A stretch of DNA of 64,000 nucleotides, from positions 1 through 64,000 of the forward strand of contig DATGFN010000013.1 in NCBI GenBank assembly GCA_035308965.1, written 5' to 3'. The position numbers were made by a program, and so were the translations under genes. Positions 34,864 to 42,933 of the stretch are shown here, piece by piece. The first letter of the stretch is position 1. Each line of letters begins with the position of its first letter. This DNA comes from DASYXZ01 sp035308965 (lineage in GTDB: Bacteria > Acidobacteriota > Terriglobia > UBA7540). Under the pieces are notes generated by a model. That model searched no databases. It saw only the letters and a program-made list of their open reading frames with translations, and was not told the DNA's origin.

Positions 34864-36168
34864 TTACACAAGTCGTCGAAAGCTGGACTGTCGAACAGGA
34901 CATTCCAAATATCTGCTTATGTCCCCATCATCCAGAGCCTTGCGGATCACACTTAACGCACTGCCTATGATCTCCAGACTACGCTGCAAGTCCTCCTCGT
35001 TGTGCCTGAGACAAAAATAATGAAGCGGTCCGCCAAAAAGTCCCAGTTTTGCGGTTTCTTGCATATAGAGTGTCACCACTTGGTCCAGCTGCGCGGGGTC
35101 TATCTTTTCGAAAGAGAATAGCGGAATCGGAGGCAACCCCACGACCTCGATGGGAACGCCGCACTGCTGAATGACCTTGCGACTACCCTTTACAAATGCT
35201 TCGCCATACTGCCACACAGCACCACAAACATCCTGGTTCAGGTATTCCGTCAGAGAAGCCTTGCCGGCTGCCAAACCTGTTGCTTCAGCCCAGTAAACAC
35301 TGCTTATGAATGAGTCCCATGCCGCTCGCATCACTTCACTCTTCCCAACGACCGCACCCAAAGCAAAGCCGTTCGAAATACATTTGGCAAAAGTTGCCAT
35401 GTCTGGAGTCACGCCAAAATAGGCCTGTGCTCCGCCACGAGCGAGCCGAAACCCTGTTATTATCTCATCGAAAATAAGGACCACACCATGTTCCTGAGTC
35501 AGCTTCCTAACCCCTTCTAGAAAGCCTGGATCAGGTAAGAAAGTCCGGGCCGTCTCCATAATCACGCAAGCGACATGACCGCGCTGGCTTTCCAATACGC
35601 TTCTTAGTGAGTCGAGGTTGTTGAATTTGAATGGCAGCGTGGTCCCTTGCAAGGCATTGGGAACTCCGTTGGGAGTTATGCCCGGACGCAGGTGTTCTTC
35701 CAAATTTTCAGGACAACCGAGACCGGAGGCCAGATACCAATCATGCCAGCCGTGATAGCCGCAGAATACCACTTTATCGCGGCCGGTCGCCGCCCGGGCA
35801 ATACGGATTGCCACCATGTTGGCCTCGCCCCCTCCCTTGCAGAAGCGCACCATTTCCGCACAGGGGACGATCTCACGCAACAATTCGGCACTTTCAATTT
35901 CAAGAGGATGGTTAATACTCAGCCCCGTTCCTTGGGCAGCTTGTTCCTGGACCGCCCGAACCACACTGGGGAAGGCATGTCCAAGGAGCAGGGCTCCTGC
36001 TCCCATATTAAAGTCAATATACTCATTTCCATCAACATCCCAGAAGTGCCCGTCCATTTGCCGATTACTGTAAACTGGGGAGACTCCGAAGGCGTGAAGT
36101 TCCGCGCGGCGTCCAAAGAGGTGCGTCTTGCCGGCAATAAGATCTCCGGCCCGCTCATAAAGTTTCAT
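34864..36168 (-). CDS. Class III PLP aminotransferase, glutamate-1-semialdehyde aminomutase-like (second copy)
   Basis: This 434-aa protein is the first gene of the long - strand array. Motifs are IDFNMGAGALLLGHAF near residue 55, RFCKGGGEANMVAIRIARAA near 110 (the PLP-phosphate loop, Gly-Gly-Gly-Glu rather than SGTEA), VLIFDEIITGFRLARGGAQA near 225 and ATFAKCISNGFALGAVVGKS near 258 with the catalytic Lys. The SGTEA change suggests a specificity unlike HemL. It is clearly a relative of, but not a recent duplicate of, the enzyme at 26600-27928. Two such aminotransferases in one array suggest two amino or keto groups are handled. Confidence 0.85.
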   Translation of the reverse strand: MKLYERAGDLIAGKTHLFGRRAELHAFGVSPVYSNRQMDGHFWDVDGNEYIDFNMGAGALLLGHAFPSVVRAVQEQAAQGTGLSINHPLEIESAELLREIVPCAEMVRFCKGGGEANMVAIRIARAATGRDKVVFCGYHGWHDWYLASGLGCPENLEEHLRPGITPNGVPNALQGTTLPFKFNNLDSLRSVLESQRGHVACVIMETARTFLPDPGFLEGVRKLTQEHGVVLIFDEIITGFRLARGGAQAYFGVTPDMATFAKCISNGFALGAVVGKSEVMRAAWDSFISSVYWAEATGLAAGKASLTEYLNQDVCGAVWQYGEAFVKGSRKVIQQCGVPIEVVGLPPIPLFSFEKIDPAQLDQVVTLYMQETAKLGLFGGPLHYFCLRHNEEDLQRSLEIIGSALSVIRKALDDGDISRYLECPVRQSSFRRLV

Positions 36169-36501
36169 CGACTTTGGAACGCGAGTCAGGTCTATCCGCC
36201 GGGGATCTGAAATTTAGATTCTAATCCAAGAAAGCCTTGGAATGACGCGCCACAATGACAACATAGAATACTAAATTCCAGAAGGTTTCAGCGTCAAGTC
36301 ATTTGTAGGTCAAGGGTTTGCGACATGAAAGTGGGAATTTGAATCATTATTCTTGTGGGATAGAGCCAATGTATTAAGACCTTTAGGATAGCGAGGCTCA
36401 TGCCCGAAACGTTTCATCTACTGGAAGACCAAAGTGTGGAGGTGGCGCAACAGACGGATCCAGCGACATACTGAGTCTTGCGGCAAACACTGGGCGCAGG
36501 G
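36169..36501 (-). promoter_or_regulatory. Intergenic region with candidate promoter of the long - strand array
   Basis: In this 333-base gap a sigma-70-like pair is seen on the - strand: TTGACG (36292-36297) and TAGTAT (36268-36273), 18 bases apart, about 100 bases before the aminotransferase start. The -35 matches five of six consensus bases, the -10 four. It would serve the array that begins at 36168. No gene is visible in the gap. Confidence 0.3.
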
Positions 36502-37461
36502 TCAGTCGCAGACTACGTTCTGAGAGTTGCCATTGAGAAATGCCATGACGTTTTCAATGGCCGAAGCCATAAGGCGTGCCCGTGCTTCCCTGGTTGCCCA
36601 GGCGATATGAGGAGTGACGATGCAATTCCTGGCGGCCAGTAATGGATTGTCGGGGTTTGGTGGCTCCGATGACAGGACGTCTACCGCAGCGCCGGCTAGT
36701 CGCTCGGCATTCAATGCATTGGCAAGGTCTTGCTCGACCACAAGACGACCGCGGGAAGTGTTGATCAGGAAGGCGCTCCGCTTCATCCTCGCTAGCCGCT
36801 TTGCATCGATCAAACCTTCGGTTTCGGGAAGCAGGGGACAGTGGAGACTTACGACATCGGATTGGACGAGAATCTCGTCCAGACTGGCCCACCGGAAATC
36901 TGGAAATGAAGGAGCCTCCGAGCCTCTAACGCTGGTTGCAATTACACTCATGCCCATCGCATCCGCGATTTTTGCAACTTGCCGTCCGATACGTCCGAAT
37001 CCAATCAGACCCATAGTCTTGCCTGCCAGCTCGACTAAAGGCGACTGCCAAAAGCACCAATCCTTGCTGGCGGACCACCCTCCGCTCCGGACGGCCTGAT
37101 TATGTTGTCCGACGCGGTGGCACAATTCGAGCAACAACGCAAATGTGAACTGTGCTACGGATGCAGTGCCATAGGAAGGCACATAAGTTACCGTAATATG
37201 CAAATCCCGGGCAGCTTCCATATCGACAATGTTGTATCCGGTAGCTATGACGCCGACATATCGCAGTTTGGGCAGCCTTCGCATTGTCTCGCCATTCAAT
37301 ACGGTCTTGTTGGTCAACACGACCGGAGCGTCACAAATGCGTTCGAAAATAAGATCCTGATCAGTTCGATCATAGATTTCAGTTGGACCCAGCCTTTCTA
37401 GGTCAGCCCATGAAAGGTCCCCGGGGTTGAGCGCGTGGCCGTCAAGCACGACAATTTTCAT
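36502..37461 (-). CDS. D-2-hydroxyacid dehydrogenase, glycerate dehydrogenase/hydroxypyruvate reductase-like
   Basis: The start is the ATG at 37461 (MKIVVLDGHALNPGDLSW, 319 aa), with GGAGAGGGG directly upstream; a longer reading begins at a TTG that is part of that ribosome-binding stretch. The NAD motif is GLIGFGRIGRQVAKIA near residue 150. Active-site Arg lies in LINTSRGRLVVE, Glu in SSEPPNPDNPLL and His in TPHIAWATREA, all intact. The N-terminus matches glycerate dehydrogenases (HprA). It would reduce hydroxypyruvate or glyoxylate. It is separated by more than 300 bases from the genes on either side, so it is probably transcribed on its own. Confidence 0.88.
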   Translation of the reverse strand: MKIVVLDGHALNPGDLSWADLERLGPTEIYDRTDQDLIFERICDAPVVLTNKTVLNGETMRRLPKLRYVGVIATGYNIVDMEAARDLHITVTYVPSYGTASVAQFTFALLLELCHRVGQHNQAVRSGGWSASKDWCFWQSPLVELAGKTMGLIGFGRIGRQVAKIADAMGMSVIATSVRGSEAPSFPDFRWASLDEILVQSDVVSLHCPLLPETEGLIDAKRLARMKRSAFLINTSRGRLVVEQDLANALNAERLAGAAVDVLSSEPPNPDNPLLAARNCIVTPHIAWATREARARLMASAIENVMAFLNGNSQNVVCD

Positions 37462-37769
37462 TGCTCCCCTCTCCAAAAAGTATAGACAAATGATGACCTG
37501 CCAGAAATGTGTTTTTCGAGTGCAATTGGGCTTATGTAATTACGCGGCATTCCAGATGCGTGAGGGGCTGGGGGACCAGACTTCGCAATTCTGGCCGAGC
37601 AGCGGCTGAGCGTTTCGTGCATGGATCGAACTGCTTTTTCGTGGCGGCGTTACAGAAGACGGGAAAGTGGAGCATGGCAAGTTTTTATGAGTAAGCACCC
37701 CCTTGCAGATCATTTCGCTCACCTATCGCCGCGAGCGCGATGAAAAGTGCGGAGAAATAAACGCTACAT
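37462..37769. other. Intergenic region without recognisable gene
   Basis: These 308 bases separate the hydroxyacid dehydrogenase start from the amidohydrolase 3-prime end. Only short overlapping frames on both strands are present and none shows a familiar motif or ribosome-binding site. A promoter for the dehydrogenase should lie at the left side but I find no good consensus pair. Confidence 0.5.
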
Positions 37770-38780
37770 TTAATTCGACCCTGATATTTCAAGCATCTTT
37801 CTGGCATTGTTATAGAAAATATCTTCAATTTGTGAATCACTCAGGTGTAGTCGCATCGCGGCTAATTTCAGCGCGCGGAGTGACTCATGCCCGACGAAAA
37901 GCAGATCGATCGGCGTATTCGCCCCCGCGGTTTTCCAGTTCAGCGTATCTTCATGGAGCCACAGAAACCGGTCTCCAATCGCCACGCAACGGCCGCGCAA
38001 ATGACTGAGGGGGTAGTCCGACCCCCACAGGAGGCGTTCATGGCCCAGGGTTTCAATAATGGCTTCGAATCCGCCGGCCTCGGTGACTGCGGACGTGTCG
38101 CACCAAACGTTTCCTAATCCCTTCAAAGCTCGAATTCCCTCTATGGTGTGGAACGGGTTAAACCCTCGGGCAGCATGGGCCAGAATCAGTTTAATGTTGG
38201 GATATTTCTGGCAATAGTATCGAATTTCTTGTTGGTTACTAGGATCAGCGAGGGCCCTGTGTTTCACCATGTGCAGCGTAATTGTCCAACCTTCCTGGTC
38301 AGCAATTCGCACATGCTCCTCGGTCAAGTATTCGGATATGTTCGCCGTCCAACTGGGTTTGGTAGTGACGAAAGTGTGATACACCTTGATTCCTCTGAAC
38401 TTCAGCCGCCTCACTTCCGCGCGCATCTCTTCCGGGTCCATGCGGGGCGAGACTAACATTTCGCCGCTGCAGCTGAAGTCTTTGGCCACTTCTCGTGCGA
38501 CAAACTCGTTTGCTTCCCTGAATCCGTCGTGAAACGCGACGCCGAAAAAAAGGCCCGTAGTATGCCGGCCCGGTGTCAACCATTCAATTTGACTTCCATA
38601 TTCCTCCAGCGTCACAACGCTTGGTCCTACAATCGTGGGGTGGGCATAGCCCCAATGCGAGAATTTGTAGAGATGAGCGTGAGCATCAAATATTCGGTTC
38701 GGAACAAAACTATCCAGTTCCTTGGCAAAAAATTCTCGGTCAGATTCTCTTAGTTCCCAGGTCAGAGCCAAGCGGCGCAC
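37770..38780 (-). CDS. Amidohydrolase family 2 (TIM-barrel metal-dependent hydrolase)
   Basis: The 336-aa protein has the amidohydrolase signature: RIFDAHAHLYKFSHWGYAHP near residue 32 (the metal-binding HxH), a histidine in TLHMVKHRAL near 175, ILAHAARGFNPF near 207 with the next His, and LLWGSDYPLSHLRG near 255 with the conserved Asp. Family members hydrolyse lactones or amides, or decarboxylate (for example 2-pyrone-4,6-dicarboxylate lactonase and ACMSD relatives). The start is a GTG lying directly on AAAGG; a TTG three codons on would be better spaced. It is not tightly coupled to a neighbour, so its pathway is not settled. Confidence 0.85.
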   Translation of the reverse strand: MRRLALTWELRESDREFFAKELDSFVPNRIFDAHAHLYKFSHWGYAHPTIVGPSVVTLEEYGSQIEWLTPGRHTTGLFFGVAFHDGFREANEFVAREVAKDFSCSGEMLVSPRMDPEEMRAEVRRLKFRGIKVYHTFVTTKPSWTANISEYLTEEHVRIADQEGWTITLHMVKHRALADPSNQQEIRYYCQKYPNIKLILAHAARGFNPFHTIEGIRALKGLGNVWCDTSAVTEAGGFEAIIETLGHERLLWGSDYPLSHLRGRCVAIGDRFLWLHEDTLNWKTAGANTPIDLLFVGHESLRALKLAAMRLHLSDSQIEDIFYNNARKMLEISGSN

Positions 38781-39006
38781 CTTTCACTTTTGACTAAACG
38801 AGCAAATGGGACCTAGCGTATCGCGGGCAGCAGTTCTGCCTCCTCATGTTTTCTCACTATCCTCTTTTTTATCTTGTGCAAAAGATGACTTACCCCTGCG
38901 CTTACTCGGCCAGAGAAGTTGTACACCACGCAGGTCCCCAGTAGTAAAATACCCCACATCTCCTCGGAATTATCGAATACTCTCGAACTCATGGACTTCG
39001 ATCCTG

Positions 39007-40242
39007 CTATTCATGCGGGGAAGGGTAGTCGCTTCGTTGCAGCTCGTTCCAGACGGCAGCGAACCACATTAAACCAGCACGCCTCTGTCCAAGCTCGGAA
39101 AAGTGCCGCCTGGAATGTGGCCCTCCACGGTTCTCTCCTCCCAGTACGTCAGTATCAGGCCCCGGGCGGAATCCGGGAGTATTCCAGAGCCTGTCGATGG
39201 CCGCCCGAATATAACCCTCGTGGGTTGGATCGTTGTAAACCATCGGATGCAATGTTGATTTTGCGAGCAACCAAGGTGGTTCAAAGGCCCACTCATTCAG
39301 CAAGCCAGCACGGATGCGGACGAGGTTGTTGAAATACGTGTCGGTTGGTACTTTTTCCAGGACGTCCGACTCGCCTTGCTGCCACAAAACGAACCGGAAG
39401 GAACCGACAGTCTTGCCCGCCGTCGCGAAGTCTTCGTAGAGTTTGCCTCCGGGGAGCCACTTCCTTGAGGAGGTGGCGTCGACCGCTACATTGATTAGCC
39501 CGATTGGAACTTGTATGACGGGCAAGAGGGCATTACACATTGAAGGCCAGACCGTTCCACCGGGGCCCACATTGGGTTGTGGGTCGTTCGCAACCCTCCA
39601 AGTCTTCTTATCTACATCGTAAGCCACGACGCGACCTTGAGGATCTTCAATTTGGGTCAACGCATCGCTGTACCCGGCTGCATAAGATTGACCTGCTATG
39701 ACAAAAACCTCACCCACCCCAATCGGCTCAACGGATGCCTCCGCAACGACTTTGTTGTCCTCAACGACGCGAACATCAATTCGGTACCACCCTCCGGCGG
39801 GCAGTTCCGCAATTCCATCGTAGCGGCTCCCTGTCCGGGTGACTCTTAACTTGGTCCAGTCGACAGCTTTACCAAATGCATCACTCAAGAGGTCAGTCCG
39901 AAACTGGAACATCCCATTCGCGGCATTGGGCAAATCTAATTCGATATGCACGCTCCCAAAGCCGAGCGCGGGGCTTCCTGGTTCGTGCTGGTCGGCGCGT
40001 AAGGGGTCGTAAGCGACGCGCTGAGTAACCTGGTAAGCGACAGGGAGCAGTACCCGCATTTCTGCGGCTTGTGACGTCGCGCAAACCCCATGAACCAGGA
40101 TTGATAAGCAAATAGTGAGATGACACAGCGAGCGGGGCGTCCCCAAACGATTTTCTCTGTCGTGCGAATGAGCACCGGCCTGCACATTGCTGCAATTTAT
40201 AGACTGTAAAAAGAAAAACAATGGCATCTGTTTAAGGAACAA
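39007..40242 (-). CDS. SGNH/SASA-type carbohydrate esterase, sialate O-acetylesterase-like
   Basis: In this 411-aa protein the catalytic Ser is in FVIAGQSYAAGYSD (GQS block I) and the oxyanion segment is in LWQQGESDVLEK (QGExD). The Asp-His pair is likely in GGPHSRRHFSELGQRRAG near the C-terminus. Together these identify the SASA/CE6-like carbohydrate esterase group. The N-terminus is uncertain: the annotated ATG gives a long leader with two hydrophobic parts. A hydrophobic signal-like segment (HLTICLSILVHGVC) ends before AAEMRVLLP, so the protein is probably exported and the true start lies nearer to that segment. It would remove acetyl groups from glycans. Confidence 0.75.
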   Translation of the reverse strand: MFLKQMPLFFFLQSINCSNVQAGAHSHDRENRLGTPRSLCHLTICLSILVHGVCATSQAAEMRVLLPVAYQVTQRVAYDPLRADQHEPGSPALGFGSVHIELDLPNAANGMFQFRTDLLSDAFGKAVDWTKLRVTRTGSRYDGIAELPAGGWYRIDVRVVEDNKVVAEASVEPIGVGEVFVIAGQSYAAGYSDALTQIEDPQGRVVAYDVDKKTWRVANDPQPNVGPGGTVWPSMCNALLPVIQVPIGLINVAVDATSSRKWLPGGKLYEDFATAGKTVGSFRFVLWQQGESDVLEKVPTDTYFNNLVRIRAGLLNEWAFEPPWLLAKSTLHPMVYNDPTHEGYIRAAIDRLWNTPGFRPGPDTDVLGGENRGGPHSRRHFSELGQRRAGLMWFAAVWNELQRSDYPSPHE

Positions 40243-40449
40243 CTTATCGATAATATGGGAGGGCTGAAATTATCTATAACCTCGTATGATTCTTTTCTCC
40301 GCCCTTCTCCCAGGCCCGCCATACCTCAAGCCATTTATCTATGCCGCCTTCGAGGACCTTCCTGCATCGTTCTGGTTCTCTTCAATTTGCAAAACTTGAC
40401 TCGAAAATAGCTTCCTGGAAGCGATTGTTCAGGACCACCGACACGGGAA

Positions 40450-41775
40450 TCAGAAGGTCGTCAAATACTTATCTCTTTCCCACTCGCTGACGCTCTGGTG
40501 ATACTTCCGCCATTCTTCCGCCTTCAAAGCGATGTAATAGGAGGTAAACTCAGATCCCAGTGCTTCCCGGACTACTGTATCCTTCTCCAGGCAGTCCAGT
40601 GCTTCCCGCAGTGTAGTCGGCAGAAAGTTGATACCACGGCGAGCAAGTTCATCCTCGGGAGTTTCATACAAGTTGGTAGTATTTGCCACGCCTGGCTCCA
40701 TCTTGTTTTCCACGCCGTCCAATCCAGCGCCCAGAATTGCTGCAGACGCCAAATAGGGGTTCGCGGCGCCATCGACCATGCGATTCTCAATTCGTCCGGG
40801 AGCAGGAATGCGGATCATCTGCGTGCGGTTCGCCGGGCCATATGTAATATAAACGGGGGCCCAAGTTGCGCCGGAGCGGGGAGCTCCTCGCACCAGCCGC
40901 TTATAACTATTCACCAGCGGTGCGGTGATTGCAGAGAGGCTGCGAGCGTGGTGTAGAACTCCGCCCATAAACCAGCGGCCGAATTGCGAAAGACCGTATT
41001 CCGCGCTCTCATCCAGGAAAAGGTTTCGGCCACTGTCGGCCTCCGCCAGACTTAGATTATAGTGAGCCCCATTGCCGGTGAGATGGGTGAACGGTTTGGG
41101 CATGAAGGTGGCCCACAGACCCTGCTGCTCGGCTACCGTGCGCACCATCCATTTGAAGAAGGTGTGGCGGTCGGCAGTGGTCATGGCGTCCGAGTAGAGC
41201 CAGTTGATTTCAAACTGGCAATTGGCGTCTTCGTGGTCGCTGGCGTAGGGATTCCAGCCCAGATCCTGCATGTAGCGGATCAGGGTGGTCATGAGATCGA
41301 GGTTGCGGTAGAGCGCTCGTAGGTCATAGCAGGGCTTCCCAATGCTATCGAGGGGATCCCATGGACTATACTGCCCGGCCTCGTTCTTCTTGAGAAGCAT
41401 GAACTCCGCTTCCACGCCGACATTAAACACAAAGCCTTTTTGGCGGAGCCGTTCGAGCTGGCGGGCCAGAATGGTGCGAGGACAATAGGGCCACGGCTGC
41501 CCGTTCACGTGCAAATTGCCTGCCACCCAGGCCACATTCTTGCGCCACGGCAAAATTGCCTGCGAGCTGAAATCGGGTATGCTCACAATGTCCGGATCAT
41601 GCGGCCCCTGGTTAAGGTCGCCGGCGGCAAACCCCGCAAAGGCTGCGCCTTCTCGCTTCATTTCCTCCGTATGGGTTGCGGGTACCACCTTGGCTTTTGG
41701 CGCTCCGCTTAACTCGACGAAGGAACAAAGGAAAAACTCAATAGCTTTCTGGCCGACTTGCGACTGTTCATCCAT
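40450..41775 (-). CDS. gmaS: Gamma-glutamylmethylamide synthetase (GMAS; glutamine-synthetase family type III)
   Basis: The start at ATG 41775 has AAAGGAGA six bases upstream, giving 441 aa, the usual GMAS length; the frame runs 19 codons further. GS-fold motifs are NVGVEAEFMLL (metal Glu), ANCQFEINW, TGNGAHYNLSL and RIENRMVDGAANPY. The stretch from FAGFAAGDLNQGPHDPDIV to LHVNGQPWPYCPRTIL is characteristic of the methylamine-pathway GMAS and type III glutamate-ammonia ligases rather than GlnA. It ligates methylamine to glutamate with ATP. The N-methylglutamate synthase and dehydrogenase genes at 42934-50689 lie in the same direction, which makes the GMAS assignment strong. GlnA proper is not in the window. 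Confidence 0.85.
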   Translation of the reverse strand: MDEQSQVGQKAIEFFLCSFVELSGAPKAKVVPATHTEEMKREGAAFAGFAAGDLNQGPHDPDIVSIPDFSSQAILPWRKNVAWVAGNLHVNGQPWPYCPRTILARQLERLRQKGFVFNVGVEAEFMLLKKNEAGQYSPWDPLDSIGKPCYDLRALYRNLDLMTTLIRYMQDLGWNPYASDHEDANCQFEINWLYSDAMTTADRHTFFKWMVRTVAEQQGLWATFMPKPFTHLTGNGAHYNLSLAEADSGRNLFLDESAEYGLSQFGRWFMGGVLHHARSLSAITAPLVNSYKRLVRGAPRSGATWAPVYITYGPANRTQMIRIPAPGRIENRMVDGAANPYLASAAILGAGLDGVENKMEPGVANTTNLYETPEDELARRGINFLPTTLREALDCLEKDTVVREALGSEFTSYYIALKAEEWRKYHQSVSEWERDKYLTTF

Positions 41776-41874
41776 GTGCTTCTCCTTTGCGATTAAAACG
41801 CGCTCTAAGAACTGGTTGACTACAGCCAACACCGGGACAACGTCAACCGTGCATTTTCTTTTTGCCCTCGGCGG

Positions 41875-42018
41875 TCAGAGGCGGTTTCGCGTCATCAACG
41901 ATTCCGCCGACGGCGAGGCCAGCCGCCAGGCCATGACGGCCGAGCTGCTCTCCTCTGTCGTAACCTTCTTCAGGAATTCGCGCCGCTCAAATGTGCCGTA
42001 TCGTCTCTTATTAGCCAA
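41875..42018 (-). pseudogene. Decayed Tat-signal N-terminus of a lost secreted protein
   Basis: In the 371-base gap between gmaS and the RraA-like gene, a 47-codon - strand frame (TTG at 42018, stop at 41875) reads KRRYGTFERREFLKKVTT and then an Ala/Ser-rich stretch (SSAVMAWRLASPSAES). This looks like the twin-arginine leader of an exported enzyme (RREFLKK), ended early by a stop. No mature domain follows in any frame. I read it as a remnant of a deleted gene; a tiny functional peptide or chance cannot be excluded. Confidence 0.4.
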
Positions 42019-42146
42019 GCACGCTTCTTAAATTCATCAGGATCTCAGAGAGCTCCACGACGGGTTACGGCACGTCAGGGTGGAACCTTCAGCCCGTCCC
42101 GGCGAAAGCGGACCTTGCTGGGACAACACGCTAAACTGTGTTCAAC

Positions 42147-42830
42147 TCAAAACCGGCCATATTCCCGGAAAGCTGCCAGTGGTTGGACGCCCCGGAGAAT
42201 TGCCTTCCGCACGAGATTCTCGGTTCCGATTACTTCTTCGGATCGCCGGAGGACTTCCAGAGTAATTTCCCTTGGAATAATCAAAACTCCGTCTTTATCG
42301 CCGACCACAAAGTCCCCACGATGAACCGCTACTTGACCGATCTGTATCGGCTGACCATACGAGACAAGTTTCCAACGGCCCACAACGTCACGCGGCGTCC
42401 GGTACCTGCAAAACACCGGGAAATTCAGGTTCAGGATGTAGTCCGTATCGCGGGCGCCTCCATCAATTACCGCACCTCGCGCCCCGCGAAATTTGGCAGA
42501 TTCGGCGGAGAGCTCGCCGATGTGGGCGGAGACCGAATCATGCGGCTGAGAAACCATAACATCTCCTGGTTTCAGGTCGCCGAGGAGCTTGAGAATTGGG
42601 ACAAAGATCTCCTCTGGATCCTGGCTCTCGGTGGGTTGTCCTTCGACCGGCAGAGCGACACCGGCAACGCGGTATTCCATCGTCAAGCCCTGAATCTCCG
42701 AAGGCAGCACCTGATTGCGATAACCCATTTCGTCCAGGACATCTGAGATCGCGCCAGTATAAATAAGCGAGAAGCGGGAGCAAATGTCGTCCACGTTAAA
42801 ATTAACGGGGGCGTTTTCGTGGTCTGTCAT
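42147..42830 (-). CDS. RraA-family protein (HMG aldolase/oxaloacetate decarboxylase-like)
   Basis: The 227-aa protein has the RraA/HMG-aldolase fold signature: YTGAISDVLDEMGYRNQVLP near residue 22, GELSAESAKFRGARGAVIDG near 105 and ARDTDYILNLNFPVFCRYRT following it; the Arg-Asp pair supplies the metal/substrate site, and VVGDKDGVLIIP near 177 is also typical. Members include 4-hydroxy-4-methyl-2-oxoglutarate aldolase and oxaloacetate decarboxylase; true RraA regulators are shorter. It lies between gmaS and the sarcosine-oxidase-beta-like gene in the same direction, with gaps of more than 100 bases on each side. It is not part of the known N-methylglutamate pathway, so its role here is open. 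Confidence 0.85.
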   Translation of the reverse strand: MTDHENAPVNFNVDDICSRFSLIYTGAISDVLDEMGYRNQVLPSEIQGLTMEYRVAGVALPVEGQPTESQDPEEIFVPILKLLGDLKPGDVMVSQPHDSVSAHIGELSAESAKFRGARGAVIDGGARDTDYILNLNFPVFCRYRTPRDVVGRWKLVSYGQPIQIGQVAVHRGDFVVGDKDGVLIIPREITLEVLRRSEEVIGTENLVRKAILRGVQPLAAFREYGRF

Positions 42831-42933
42831 GGGTACACCTCGTCTGTTGCAGGGTCTGTGATTCGGCGCTCACAGAGCGCCACTTCAACGAATGACTGTC
42901 AATATAATTTGCAATCCTCAATCAGAATTCTTC

